Shown here piece after piece: positions 13,949 to 22,132 of a stretch of 30,569 bases of DNA. Origin of the DNA: a virus; IMG/VR virus record IMGVR_UViG_3300031227_000265, positions 1 to 30,569 of that record; one strand, given 5' to 3'. The position numbers and the translations under genes are program-made. Each line of letters starts with the position of its first letter. The stretch's first letter is position 1. The notes under the pieces were generated by a model. That model was given only the letters and a program-made list of their open reading frames with translations, was not told the DNA's origin and did no database searches.

Positions 13949-15106
13949 ATGAACTTCTCAAGTAAATTTTTCGATATCAAACCATTTGATATAGAAGAAG
14001 AAAAACAAAATCTAATCAATAATTTGGACTTTTTACATTCTATGACAGTGGAAGAACAAACCCTGTATAAGAAATGGCAGGAGTTCAATAAGAACGAACA
14101 TAAGATCAGGGGGAAAGCCCACCTGTTTGATGTGTTTGAAAAAAGGTTATGGGCACCAACCGATATCTATGATGAGGATTTAACCATTAAGGAAATTAAT
14201 GCGTTGGAGCCAGTTGTAGAATATGCAGGAAGCGATGAAGCTGCTGATTGGTCATTGTATAGGATGTTAATTCACACAATGGATTGGTCTGCGAACCCCG
14301 GTAGAAATATGAAATTCTATGTAAAGGATGCTGTCACTCGTAAGGTGTTGGGTCTAATATCAATGGGTTCAGATGTTACCAGTATCAAGGTCAGAGATGA
14401 TTATATTGGTTGGAAAAAAGAAGATAAATTTGTAAATCACAAGTTGAATAATACGGCTATAGCCAGCACAATTGTGTCGGTTCAACCATTGGGTTATAAC
14501 ATGCTTGGTGGAAAATTGATAGCCGCGTTGGCAACAGTGTCAACAATTAGGGACAAGTGGGAAAAGGAATATGGTGATGTTCTAGCTGGGGTTACAACCA
14601 CTTCATTATATGGCATCCATTCACAATATAACGGAATTCCACATTGGAAAACGATGGGTGAATCTGCTGGCAAGATTAGGATCAAGCCAGATGATAGTGA
14701 ATATTTGAAATGGAATAAGTGGCTCAAAGAGAATTATCCAGATGAGTTTGAAAAAGCCATTACTGGAACGGGTCCCAAACAGAATGTATTAAGCAAGGTA
14801 TTCAGCCATTTGAAAATTAGAGGTTATGAGCATGGATTTCATAGAGGTGTCTATTTTGCGTCAATCTATGATAATACAGTGCCATTCTTAAAGGGTGAAA
14901 TTGAACAATCTGAGCTCAAAATGAAACTGAAATATGAACAGGATTATGAATATATCGACAGGTGGTGGAAAAAGAAAGCCATAAGACGATATCAGAACAT
15001 GATTGCACAGGATAGGATTAAACCAGAGAAATTATTCTATGGTGATATCGTGGGTGTATCTTGGGAAGAATGCCAAGAAATGTATTTAAAAGAAGTGGGG
15101 AGATAA
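13949..15106 (+). CDS. DUF4338 (DruA-like) domain protein
   Basis: A 385-residue protein whose middle has the layout of DUF4338, the domain of Druantia DruA. RKVLGLISMGSD is followed by RDDYIGW, an N-x-L-N-N segment, a hydrophobic VQPLGYNMLGGKLIAALA stretch, W-x-x-x-YGDVLAGVTTTSLYG and HWKTMGESAGK. The reaction is unknown; in Druantia the protein belongs to a defence system, and phage versions may be antagonists or DNA-processing proteins. AAGGA at 13932-13936 favours ATG 13949 over ATG 13928, which sits against the tRNA array. It overlaps the next gene by one base. The family call is from recalled motif order. Confidence 0.6.
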   Translation: MNFSSKFFDIKPFDIEEEKQNLINNLDFLHSMTVEEQTLYKKWQEFNKNEHKIRGKAHLFDVFEKRLWAPTDIYDEDLTIKEINALEPVVEYAGSDEAADWSLYRMLIHTMDWSANPGRNMKFYVKDAVTRKVLGLISMGSDVTSIKVRDDYIGWKKEDKFVNHKLNNTAIASTIVSVQPLGYNMLGGKLIAALATVSTIRDKWEKEYGDVLAGVTTTSLYGIHSQYNGIPHWKTMGESAGKIRIKPDDSEYLKWNKWLKENYPDEFEKAITGTGPKQNVLSKVFSHLKIRGYEHGFHRGVYFASIYDNTVPFLKGEIEQSELKMKLKYEQDYEYIDRWWKKKAIRRYQNMIAQDRIKPEKLFYGDIVGVSWEECQEMYLKEVGR

Positions 15107-15279
15107 TGAGTAAAACACTAGTTGAGAAGATCGAAGAATTGGGTACTGATTGGAGCAAGGTGAATACCGCTTTGCATCACTTATGGTCAAAAAATGTCGG
15201 AACTGATAATTATGACAAAGAAGAATGGAAATTGTTAGAAAAATATATATATAAAATTATATTGAAAGACAGGGGATAA
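15106..15279 (+). CDS. Small hypothetical protein before gp43
   Basis: A 57-residue helical protein (MSKTLVEKIEELGTDWSKVN...). Its ATG overlaps the preceding stop (TAATG) and GGGGAG lies just upstream. It ends only 4 bases before the proposed gp43 start. In T4 this position upstream of gp43 is held by the translational repressor RegA (122 residues), but the length and sequence here do not match RegA. The function is unknown. Confidence 0.6.
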   Translation: MSKTLVEKIEELGTDWSKVNTALHHLWSKNVGTDNYDKEEWKLLEKYIYKIILKDRG

Positions 15280-15283
15280 GCTT

Positions 15284-17044
15284 ATTTATAAGTCAATTTA
15301 TTTCGAAGCGGAAAAACAGAAGATTCATTTGTGGGATGATGACCGCGGCTATTTCACAATACCATATAGACGTTATGGGTATATAAAAGATAGGGGCGGC
15401 ACATATACTTCATTATATGGGGACAGGCTTAAGAAAATCCACAAGTGGGGCAAAGATTCCACTGGATTATTTGAGAGTGATGTACACCCTGAAACAAGAA
15501 CATTAATTGATCTGTACACCAATGACGATGAACCATCAAAAGGTAACAAAACGATTATTATTGATATTGAAGTCGAGGTCACAGATGGATTCCCAACTGC
15601 TACTTTGGCCGAGAATAAGGTTACGGCTATATCAATTTACGATTTTACGGATAAGAAATATTATGGTTTGGTATTGGAAAATGGCAAGGGTATTATCAAG
15701 CCATCCACAACTCCAGAGCTTGACATTGAAGTGTTTGATATGGAAGTTGATTTGTTGAATAGATTCATGCAGATATACCTACGCATAAAACCAACTATTA
15801 TTACTGGTTGGAATGTGGATAGATTTGATGTAACATACCTATACAATAGAATGGCCGATCAGCTGGATGAAGATGTAGCCAATTGCTTGTCTCCAATCGG
15901 TGTGGTACATTGGAGTGATTTCAGGGGTAGCTACAGAATCGCTGGGGTTGCAACAATGGATTACTTACAGTTGTATAAGAAATTTACATTTACGCAACAG
16001 GCTTCATACAGATTGGATGCGATTGCTGATTTCGAATTGGGTGAACGCAAAATTGAATATGATGGTACACTAAACGAATTATATGAAAATGACATTGAAA
16101 AATTTGTCCAATACAACATCCATGATGTTCGACTAATTGAGATGTTGGACAAGAAATTGAATTTTATAGAAATCGCTCGTGGTATTTGTCACTTGGGGCA
16201 TGTTCCGTATGAAGATATTTACTATGACAGTAGATACCTAGAGGCTGCTATTCTTGTTTATCTGAAAAAATTGAACATCATCGCTCCGAATAAGCCCGAG
16301 CGTGAGGGTTGGAAGGATGAAATTGGCTTTGAGGGTGCTCACGTTCAAAAGCCCAAGAAGGGTCGTCATAATTGGGTATATGATTTGGATTTAACATCAA
16401 TGTATCCAAGCATCATTATGTCGTTGAACATTTCTCCAGAGACAAAAATAGGTAAAATATTTGGGTGGGATTCCAATAAATTTGTGAAAAAAACCCCAAA
16501 AACCTATACTGTCAAATATGGTACAACCGCACTCCAATCCATGGATCAGGATGAACTACAGGTATTTTTTGATACCAATCATGTGTCGGTATCGGCCAAT
16601 GGGATATTGTACAAAACTGATAGGGATGGCCTAATCGCGTCACTCCTGAAAAAGTGGTTCGACGAACGTGTTGAATTCAGAAAATTGGCTAAGAAGTTTG
16701 CCGACGCGGGTGATAACGAGAAATATGATTATTTCAATAGACGACAACATATCCAGAAGATTCTCCTTAACTCACTTTTTGGGGCACTCGGTTTGCAGGG
16801 TTGGAGATTCCATGACGTAGACAACGCCCTTGCAGTTACATCGACGGGGGTAGAATTAATTCGATTTTCCAAAACCATTGCAAACCATTATTACAATACT
16901 GAGCTTGGTAAAGAAATTGAACTTGAAATGGAAGATGGGTCTATCAGAAAATTATATGAAAATTGGCCAATCCATGTAAAAAGGGGTGGTAAAAAAGTTC
17001 AAATTTTAGCCAAAAATCTCAAAATAAATGATGATATTCTCTAA
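15284..17044 (+). CDS. 43: DNA polymerase gp43, N-terminal piece (exonuclease, motifs A and B)
   Basis: This piece holds the 3'-5' exonuclease and most of the palm and fingers of a family B polymerase. Exo I is IIIDIEVEV, Exo II TGWNVDRFDVTYL, Exo III YNIHDVRLIEML, motif A DLDLTSMYPSIIMSL and motif B KILLNSLFGALG. It stops before motif C, at TAA 17042-17044. After the helix ending NHYYNTELG, the last 44 residues form a beta-rich, intein-like module (EDGSIRKL, VKRGGKKVQILAKNLK). The start is unclear. The conserved first strand (KLIYKSIYFEAEKQKIHLW) lies upstream of the first standard start, TTG 15329, and no ATG is available, so ATT 15284 after AGGGGAT is proposed. Confidence 0.88.
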   Translation: MYKSIYFEAEKQKIHLWDDDRGYFTIPYRRYGYIKDRGGTYTSLYGDRLKKIHKWGKDSTGLFESDVHPETRTLIDLYTNDDEPSKGNKTIIIDIEVEVTDGFPTATLAENKVTAISIYDFTDKKYYGLVLENGKGIIKPSTTPELDIEVFDMEVDLLNRFMQIYLRIKPTIITGWNVDRFDVTYLYNRMADQLDEDVANCLSPIGVVHWSDFRGSYRIAGVATMDYLQLYKKFTFTQQASYRLDAIADFELGERKIEYDGTLNELYENDIEKFVQYNIHDVRLIEMLDKKLNFIEIARGICHLGHVPYEDIYYDSRYLEAAILVYLKKLNIIAPNKPEREGWKDEIGFEGAHVQKPKKGRHNWVYDLDLTSMYPSIIMSLNISPETKIGKIFGWDSNKFVKKTPKTYTVKYGTTALQSMDQDELQVFFDTNHVSVSANGILYKTDRDGLIASLLKKWFDERVEFRKLAKKFADAGDNEKYDYFNRRQHIQKILLNSLFGALGLQGWRFHDVDNALAVTSTGVELIRFSKTIANHYYNTELGKEIELEMEDGSIRKLYENWPIHVKRGGKKVQILAKNLKINDDIL

Positions 17045-17050
17045 GTTTAT

Positions 17051-17063
17051 ACTATTTATATAC
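17051..17063. repeat. 13-mer ACTATTTATATAC, copy 2
   Basis: Identical to 13668-13680. It lies between the end of the gp43 N-terminal piece and the inserted endonuclease. The minus strand reads TATAAATA. Confidence 0.45.
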
Positions 17064-17106
17064 AGACACAATGTATCAATGTATAAAATATAAATTGGAG
17101 AGTAAG

Positions 17107-17946
17107 ATGAAAAAGGGGTCAGCGAGAACATTACAATATTGATTGGATAAAGGGTATAAAGGGGAAGAAGCAGAAAAAATGCGTATGAGCAGAATTCCAG
17201 GTACTATAGAATATTTTACTATATTTAAGGGGCTCCCATTGAATGAGGCCGAAATTGCGAAAGAAAATTATAACAAAAGGTCCGTTCCGACATTGGAAAA
17301 TATGATACGCAAGTATGGGGAAACTGAAGGTGAAATTAGGTGGGGTGCATATCGTGAAAAACAGGCAAAATCCAATACATTTGAATATAAGCGTGATAAG
17401 TATGGTTGGACATTGGAACAATTCGATGCTTATAACAAATCAAGGGGATTGTCTGGTAAAGACAATGGCAATTATGGGTCGAGCTATTATGAAGCTTGGG
17501 TTAAAAAGTATGGAAAAATAAAGGCCGATGAAATGAATAATGCTTTAGGTGAATTGAAAGCCAAAGGGGGGAAATCTCAAAAAGGTGTACCCAAATCATT
17601 TGTGGCTAGAAAAAATATGAGTATAGCTGCAAAGAAAAGGATAATGGATCAGGGTACTTACATTTCATATAATCCAAATTCAATTCCGATAATTGAAAAA
17701 TATGGAAAAGAAAATGGATATAAATTTCAACATGCTGAAAATGGCGGCGAATATTTGGTTAGGGAAGTTTACTATTGGGTAGATGGGTATGATCATGAAA
17801 ATAATGTGGTGGTTGAATATGATGAAAAATACCATGAAATGCAAACGGAAAAAGATAAAATTAGGCAACAACATATAATGGATGTGTTGGGGTGCAAATT
17901 TATAAGAATTAAAGAATCTGGAGAAATTAAGATTTATGAAAATTAA
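17107..17946 (+). CDS. VSR-like (EDxHD-type) homing endonuclease with in-frame TGA (Trp12)
   Basis: A 279-residue free-standing endonuclease when TGA 17140-17142 is Trp (LQYWLDKGY). The N-terminal region has SRIPGTIEYFTIFKG and a repeat-like DNA-binding section (LENMIRKYGETEGEIRW, NTFEYKRDKYGWTLEQFDAYN). The C-terminal nuclease has EYLVREVYYWVDGYD and VVVEYDEKYH and ends LGCKFIRIKE. Enzymes of this family are known from marine phages, where they sit in fractured replication genes. Here it splits gp43 between motifs B and C. GGAG about 8 bases upstream serves ATG 17107. A truncated relative lies at 6823-7020. Confidence 0.85.
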
Positions 17947-18857
17947 AAATATAAGGGAATCAAAAGGTGTCGATGTGGATCATGTTATCTACATCGACAC
18001 GTAGTGCGGATTCACTATTTATTTCGTCAACCGCGATGGTGAGCAAACGATATGGAAACAAGAAATTCAGTGATGTCATGCTGTCACAGTACATCTTGAC
18101 AATAGCTGGTGACACCCAAAAATTCATAAATAACTCGTATGACTATTTTGCCAAGAAATTCTGTAATCTTCCCGGTGCACACCGGTTTGAGATTAAACAG
18201 GAATTGATTGCAAAGTCAGCTGTATTTGTCAATGCTAAGAAAAATTATGGGTTGCGTGTTATCAATGACAATGGTGTGAAAGTGGATAAAAATGTGTACA
18301 AAGGCTTGGCCGTAGTTCGCAGTGATTTCCCACAATCATACAGAAAATTGTTAGGTGAGGTGCTAGGTGATGTTCTAGCGGATGTTCCAAAAGATAAGAT
18401 CGACGATCGTATTATTGAATACAAAAACAACATGAGATACTTGAATGTCGAAGATATCGCCAAACCAACTGGGGTTAAGAATATCAAAAAATATTTGGTT
18501 CCACCTGGAGCGGGTGGGGGATTTTCTACTTGGAAGTCTCGTTGTCCTATCCATGTCAAATCATCTATCATATACAATGATTTGATTAAGCATTTTGACA
18601 AACAAAAGAAGTACGCATTGATAGGGGCCGGCGACAAGGTCAAATGGGTGTACTTAAAGAAAAATAATTTAGGATTAGAAAGTGTGGCTTATACAGGTCA
18701 CGAAGACCCAAAGGAAATTATGGATTTCATATATAATTTTGTGGATAGGGATAAGATGTACGATAGTATATTTTTGAACAAAATCACATCAATATATTCT
18801 GCCATGGACTGGTCGTTGCCCATAGATAAAAAGTTCTCGATGGACAGATTTTTTTAA
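17936..18857 (+). CDS. 43: DNA polymerase gp43, C-terminal piece, frame disrupted in motif C
   Basis: The C-terminal palm and thumb of gp43. ATG 17936, inside the endonuclease end, reads MKIKNIRESKG and then VDVDHVIYIDT and meets TAG at 18002-18004. The downstream +1 frame continues DSLFISS and runs to TAA 18855-18857 with palm and thumb features (YLVPPGAGGGFSTWKS; DKVKWVYL). Motif C (YIDT-DS) is thus cut by 7 extra bases: dropping GTAGTGC at 18001-18007 restores DTDS. As written, the open frame starts at GTG 17967 or ATG 17973 and keeps only the second Asp. With the N-terminal piece the total is near the 898 residues of T4 gp43. Confidence 0.8.
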
Positions 18858-18908
18858 TCGTTTGGGCACATTAATGTATATGTATATATAAAGAAACAAG
18901 GAGTTACA

Positions 18909-19628
18909 ATGGAAAAAGGAAAATTAGTACGGTTTATTCAAAAATATCATTTGAATGGCAACGTACAATCGGTTTCAATGAATAGTGACGGTGAGACGTT
19001 AAAGGCGGAGTTTGTAACTTCGGACAGAGGGTTGCTCGGAACTATTAAAATGAAGAATTGGGGATTTGAAAAATCCAAAATTGGTATCTTGGATACTGAG
19101 AAGTTCTTAAAATTATTGGCAGTATTGGATAATGATGTTAAATTGTCATTGTTAAAAGCTGGCGATACGGCAATCACATTAAAGGTCGCGGACAATAGTT
19201 CTACAGTCAATCTGATGTTATCAGACTTGTCGGTAATTCCAGCTGTACCGCCTTTGAAGTATGTGCCGCCAATGAATCTCAAGTTGAACTTGGATTCAAA
19301 TTTCATTAAGAAGTTTATCGCTGGTAAGGGTGCTCTATCCGATGTGGATAATTTCACAGTGGTCACAGATAACGATTCTGTTAATTTGGTGATCGGTTAT
19401 GCATCAATTAATACGGACAGGGTTATTGTTCCAGTTGATACTGAAGTATTCGAAAAGATTGACAAGGTATCATTCAACGCAAATATCTTCAAAGATATCC
19501 TGCAATGTAACCGTGAATGTAAAAGTGGAGTAATGGAAATCAGCTCAGAGGGTCTTTCAAAACTGACCTTTAATGTTGATGACTATGAAGTTGTGTATTT
19601 CTTAGCCGCATCTGAAAACGTAGGATAA
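18909..19628 (+). CDS. 45: Sliding clamp gp45
   Basis: A 239-residue clamp (228 in T4) with the alternating strand and helix pattern of the gp45/PCNA fold and features such as ILDTEKFLKLLAVLD and DSVNLVIGYAS. A trimer encircles DNA, tethers gp43 and, in T4, activates late transcription. AAGGAG at 18897-18902 serves ATG 18909. The leader carries TATATATAAAG, possibly a phage promoter. It is followed after 6 bases by the clamp loader gene. Confidence 0.9.
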   Translation: MEKGKLVRFIQKYHLNGNVQSVSMNSDGETLKAEFVTSDRGLLGTIKMKNWGFEKSKIGILDTEKFLKLLAVLDNDVKLSLLKAGDTAITLKVADNSSTVNLMLSDLSVIPAVPPLKYVPPMNLKLNLDSNFIKKFIAGKGALSDVDNFTVVTDNDSVNLVIGYASINTDRVIVPVDTEVFEKIDKVSFNANIFKDILQCNRECKSGVMEISSEGLSKLTFNVDDYEVVYFLAASENVG

Positions 19629-19634
19629 ACAACA

Positions 19635-20561
19635 ATGGTTAGAAAAACATCTCATTCGATATGGTGTGAATTATATCGACCAACATCAATGGAAACATTC
19701 GTAGGAAATGATCATCTCAAGGATAAAATTGATATGTACATTGAAACCAATGATCCGCCCCACCTGTTATTTCATGGTAAGGCGGGCACTGGTAAAACTA
19801 CATTGGCCAAGGTCATACATAATAGTATAGACTGTGACCACTTGTACATCAATGCTTCAGACAAAGGTGGTGTGGATTACATTAGGACTGATATCATTCC
19901 ATTTGCCAGTAGTGTTGGATTTAGGGAGTTGAAATTGGTTATCCTCGATGAGGCCGACTTTTTGACTCCACAATTCCAAGCATCACTACGCAACGCTATG
20001 GAAACGTACGCGATGAATACTCGGTTCATATTGACTTGCAATTACCCCGAACGGATAATCGAACCAATACAGAGCCGGTGCCAAATGTTTGAAGTTTATC
20101 CTCCAAGCAAAAAGGAAATCGCCGTACATGTCAGTGCAATATTGGCAAAAGAGGGTGTGAACCATACCGCGAGTGACATCGGATTGATTGTCAATAGTAA
20201 ATATCCAGACATTAGAAGTATTATCAATACATTGCAGAAACAATCAATTAATGGTGAGCTGAGATTGGACAAGCGTTCGGTTGTGGAAAGTGACTATAAA
20301 TTGAAGATATTGGATGTACTGAAAAAGCAGGATAAGAAAAACTCATTTGCTAGTATTAGACAAATGGTGGCGGACAATTCAATCAGAGATTTCGCTGAGA
20401 TTTATTCAATGTTATTTTCTGAGGTGGATGATTACGCTAAGGGTCATATCGCTCAAACGATATTGATTCTGGCCAGATACCAATTGAGTGATTCTCAAAG
20501 TGTCGATAAAGAAATAAATTTTATGGCATGCGTAATAGAATTGTTAGATTGTATTAAGTAA
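19635..20561 (+). CDS. 44: Clamp loader large subunit gp44 (AAA+)
   Basis: A 308-residue AAA+ ATPase (319 in T4) that opens and loads the gp45 ring together with gp62. Walker A is GKAGTGKT at 48-55, Walker B DEAD at 106-109, sensor 1 TCNYPE and the SRC motif at 148-150, which supplies the arginine finger in trans. The N-terminal ELYRPTSMETFVGN is typical of the family. Its stop abuts the start of the first Mom-like gene. In T4 gp62 would follow directly; here four genes are inserted. Confidence 0.95.
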   Translation: MVRKTSHSIWCELYRPTSMETFVGNDHLKDKIDMYIETNDPPHLLFHGKAGTGKTTLAKVIHNSIDCDHLYINASDKGGVDYIRTDIIPFASSVGFRELKLVILDEADFLTPQFQASLRNAMETYAMNTRFILTCNYPERIIEPIQSRCQMFEVYPPSKKEIAVHVSAILAKEGVNHTASDIGLIVNSKYPDIRSIINTLQKQSINGELRLDKRSVVESDYKLKILDVLKKQDKKNSFASIRQMVADNSIRDFAEIYSMLFSEVDDYAKGHIAQTILILARYQLSDSQSVDKEINFMACVIELLDCIK

Positions 20562-21365
20562 ATGGAAGAACAATTTGTAGACACGTCGAGGGTAGAACTT
20601 AGGATTATTACTACCGCTATAGCAAAAAGGATGATTGTAAAATACCATTACAGTCACGCATGGCCCGCATCAACTCAAGCTCCATTAGGGGTATTCTATA
20701 AGACAGGCAAGAAACATAAGTTTCTTGATGAGGATGATGAAAAATTGATTGGTTGTATTGTCTATGGCAATCCAGTTGGTCGTAGAGCGGCCGCATCTAT
20801 AGTGGATAGTGATGAGATTAACGCTCATGAAAGTGTTTATGAATTGACAAGGTTATTCATCCATGATGGATACGGCAAGAATATTGAGAGTTATGTTATA
20901 GGTCAATCGTTCAAATGGTTGAAAGAGAATAGGCCTAAAATCAAAATGTTGATCAGTTATGCCGACCCAGCACAGGGTCATGTTGGAGGAATCTATAAGG
21001 CCACCAACTGGGGATACCAAAGTGCGGATGATATGAAGTTGATGTTCAATTACCCAATTTCATTAACAAACGATCCTTATGATTGGATTCATAGCCGTAC
21101 TGTATTTTCAAGGTACGGAGTGACTCCATATCCAACGGATGATGCAGTAGCCAAAATGAAGAAAGCGGTGGGCCAGACATTCTGGATGAAACGAGAATGT
21201 GTGAAGCATCGCTATATTCAATTCTTAGTGGACAAGAGGGAAAAACGGAAATTGATAAAATTGCTGAAGCACCCATTTCGAGACTATCCTACAACGGCCG
21301 ACGACGATAGTGAAATTATTGAAGTGATAGTTGACGGGAGTGGAAAATTTGGGAAGTTCATGTAA
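20562..21365 (+). CDS. Mom-like DNA modification protein, paralog 1
   Basis: A 267-residue GNAT-fold protein resembling phage Mu Mom, which modifies adenine N6 in DNA and protects it from restriction. Family features are KYHYSH near the N-terminus, LIGCIVYGNPVGRR, ELTRLFIHDGYGKNIESYVIG and the signature SYADPAQGHVGGIYKATNW. The C-terminal 70 residues, after a WIHSRTVFSRYG segment, are basic and end KFGKFM. It begins right after gp44 and overlaps the next paralog by one base (TAATG). The closest-looking relatives in this window are the next two genes. Confidence 0.8.
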   Translation: MEEQFVDTSRVELRIITTAIAKRMIVKYHYSHAWPASTQAPLGVFYKTGKKHKFLDEDDEKLIGCIVYGNPVGRRAAASIVDSDEINAHESVYELTRLFIHDGYGKNIESYVIGQSFKWLKENRPKIKMLISYADPAQGHVGGIYKATNWGYQSADDMKLMFNYPISLTNDPYDWIHSRTVFSRYGVTPYPTDDAVAKMKKAVGQTFWMKRECVKHRYIQFLVDKREKRKLIKLLKHPFRDYPTTADDDSEIIEVIVDGSGKFGKFM

Positions 21366-22132
21366 TGGAGAAATATACAGACATATCTAGAGTAAGTGTT
21401 CGACCAATAGATCGGACTACTGCTAAAGGTATCATTGAAAAATACCATTATAGTCATTTGATTCCAGCTACTTTACAGCTGTCATTGGGTGTATTTTATG
21501 AATCTGATGACACAGGTAAATTTTTTGATGACAATGAAAAATTGATAGGGTGCATAATGTATGGGCATCCATCTGGCAGAATGGTAGTGGATTCCATAAC
21601 CGAAGGTGATTTGCTCGATCGGGAAAATATAATGGAACTTTTGAGGTTGTTTATCCATGATGGTTATGGCAAGAATATTGAGAGTTATGTAATCGGACAA
21701 TCGTTCAAATGGCTCAAAATCAACAGACCAAAAGTAAAGGTGTTAATCAGCTTTTCCGACCCAGCAGAAGGTCATTTGGGTATCATATACCAATCGACCA
21801 ACTGGTTGTTTCAAATGATTCCATCATCTGGTAAGTGGCAATTTTCAATGGAAAAAAACCCGTATCATTGGGTACACCCCAGAACAATATTTGGAAGATA
21901 TGGATTTTGTGGTGTGGAAGATATGAAAAAGTCATTTGATAAGAACTTCTATGCCAAGCGCCTGACAAACAAATTTCGATATTTGTACATACTGACCAAT
22001 AAATCGGAAGCTAGGAAAATCAAGAAAAATCTAATCCACGAACTACTGCCATACCCAAAGTCAATTGATTATATGGAAGAAATAGTGGAAGTCGAAGTGA
22101 GCGGAAATTCGAAGCTCGGAAAGTTCATATAA
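21365..22132 (+). CDS. Mom-like DNA modification protein, paralog 2
   Basis: A 255-residue paralog of the preceding gene. It keeps KYHYSH, LIGCIMYGHPSGR, LLRLFIHDGYGKNIESYVIG and SFSDPAEGHLGIIYQSTNW, and ends SKLGKFI. In the signature, Tyr is replaced by Phe (SFSD against SYAD) and Ala by Ser. The insertion near residues 155-165 differs from paralog 1. It is translationally coupled to both neighbours through one-base overlaps. The divergence suggests a different substrate or a subunit role, but that is inference. Confidence 0.78.
   Translation: MEKYTDISRVSVRPIDRTTAKGIIEKYHYSHLIPATLQLSLGVFYESDDTGKFFDDNEKLIGCIMYGHPSGRMVVDSITEGDLLDRENIMELLRLFIHDGYGKNIESYVIGQSFKWLKINRPKVKVLISFSDPAEGHLGIIYQSTNWLFQMIPSSGKWQFSMEKNPYHWVHPRTIFGRYGFCGVEDMKKSFDKNFYAKRLTNKFRYLYILTNKSEARKIKKNLIHELLPYPKSIDYMEEIVEVEVSGNSKLGKFI

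Noticed and set aside
13584-13961. Minus-strand ORF with repeated G-F-E-P-T segments
   Set aside because: These repeats are the antisense translation of the TTCGAATCC T arms of the three tandem tRNA genes, a known source of spurious proteins.
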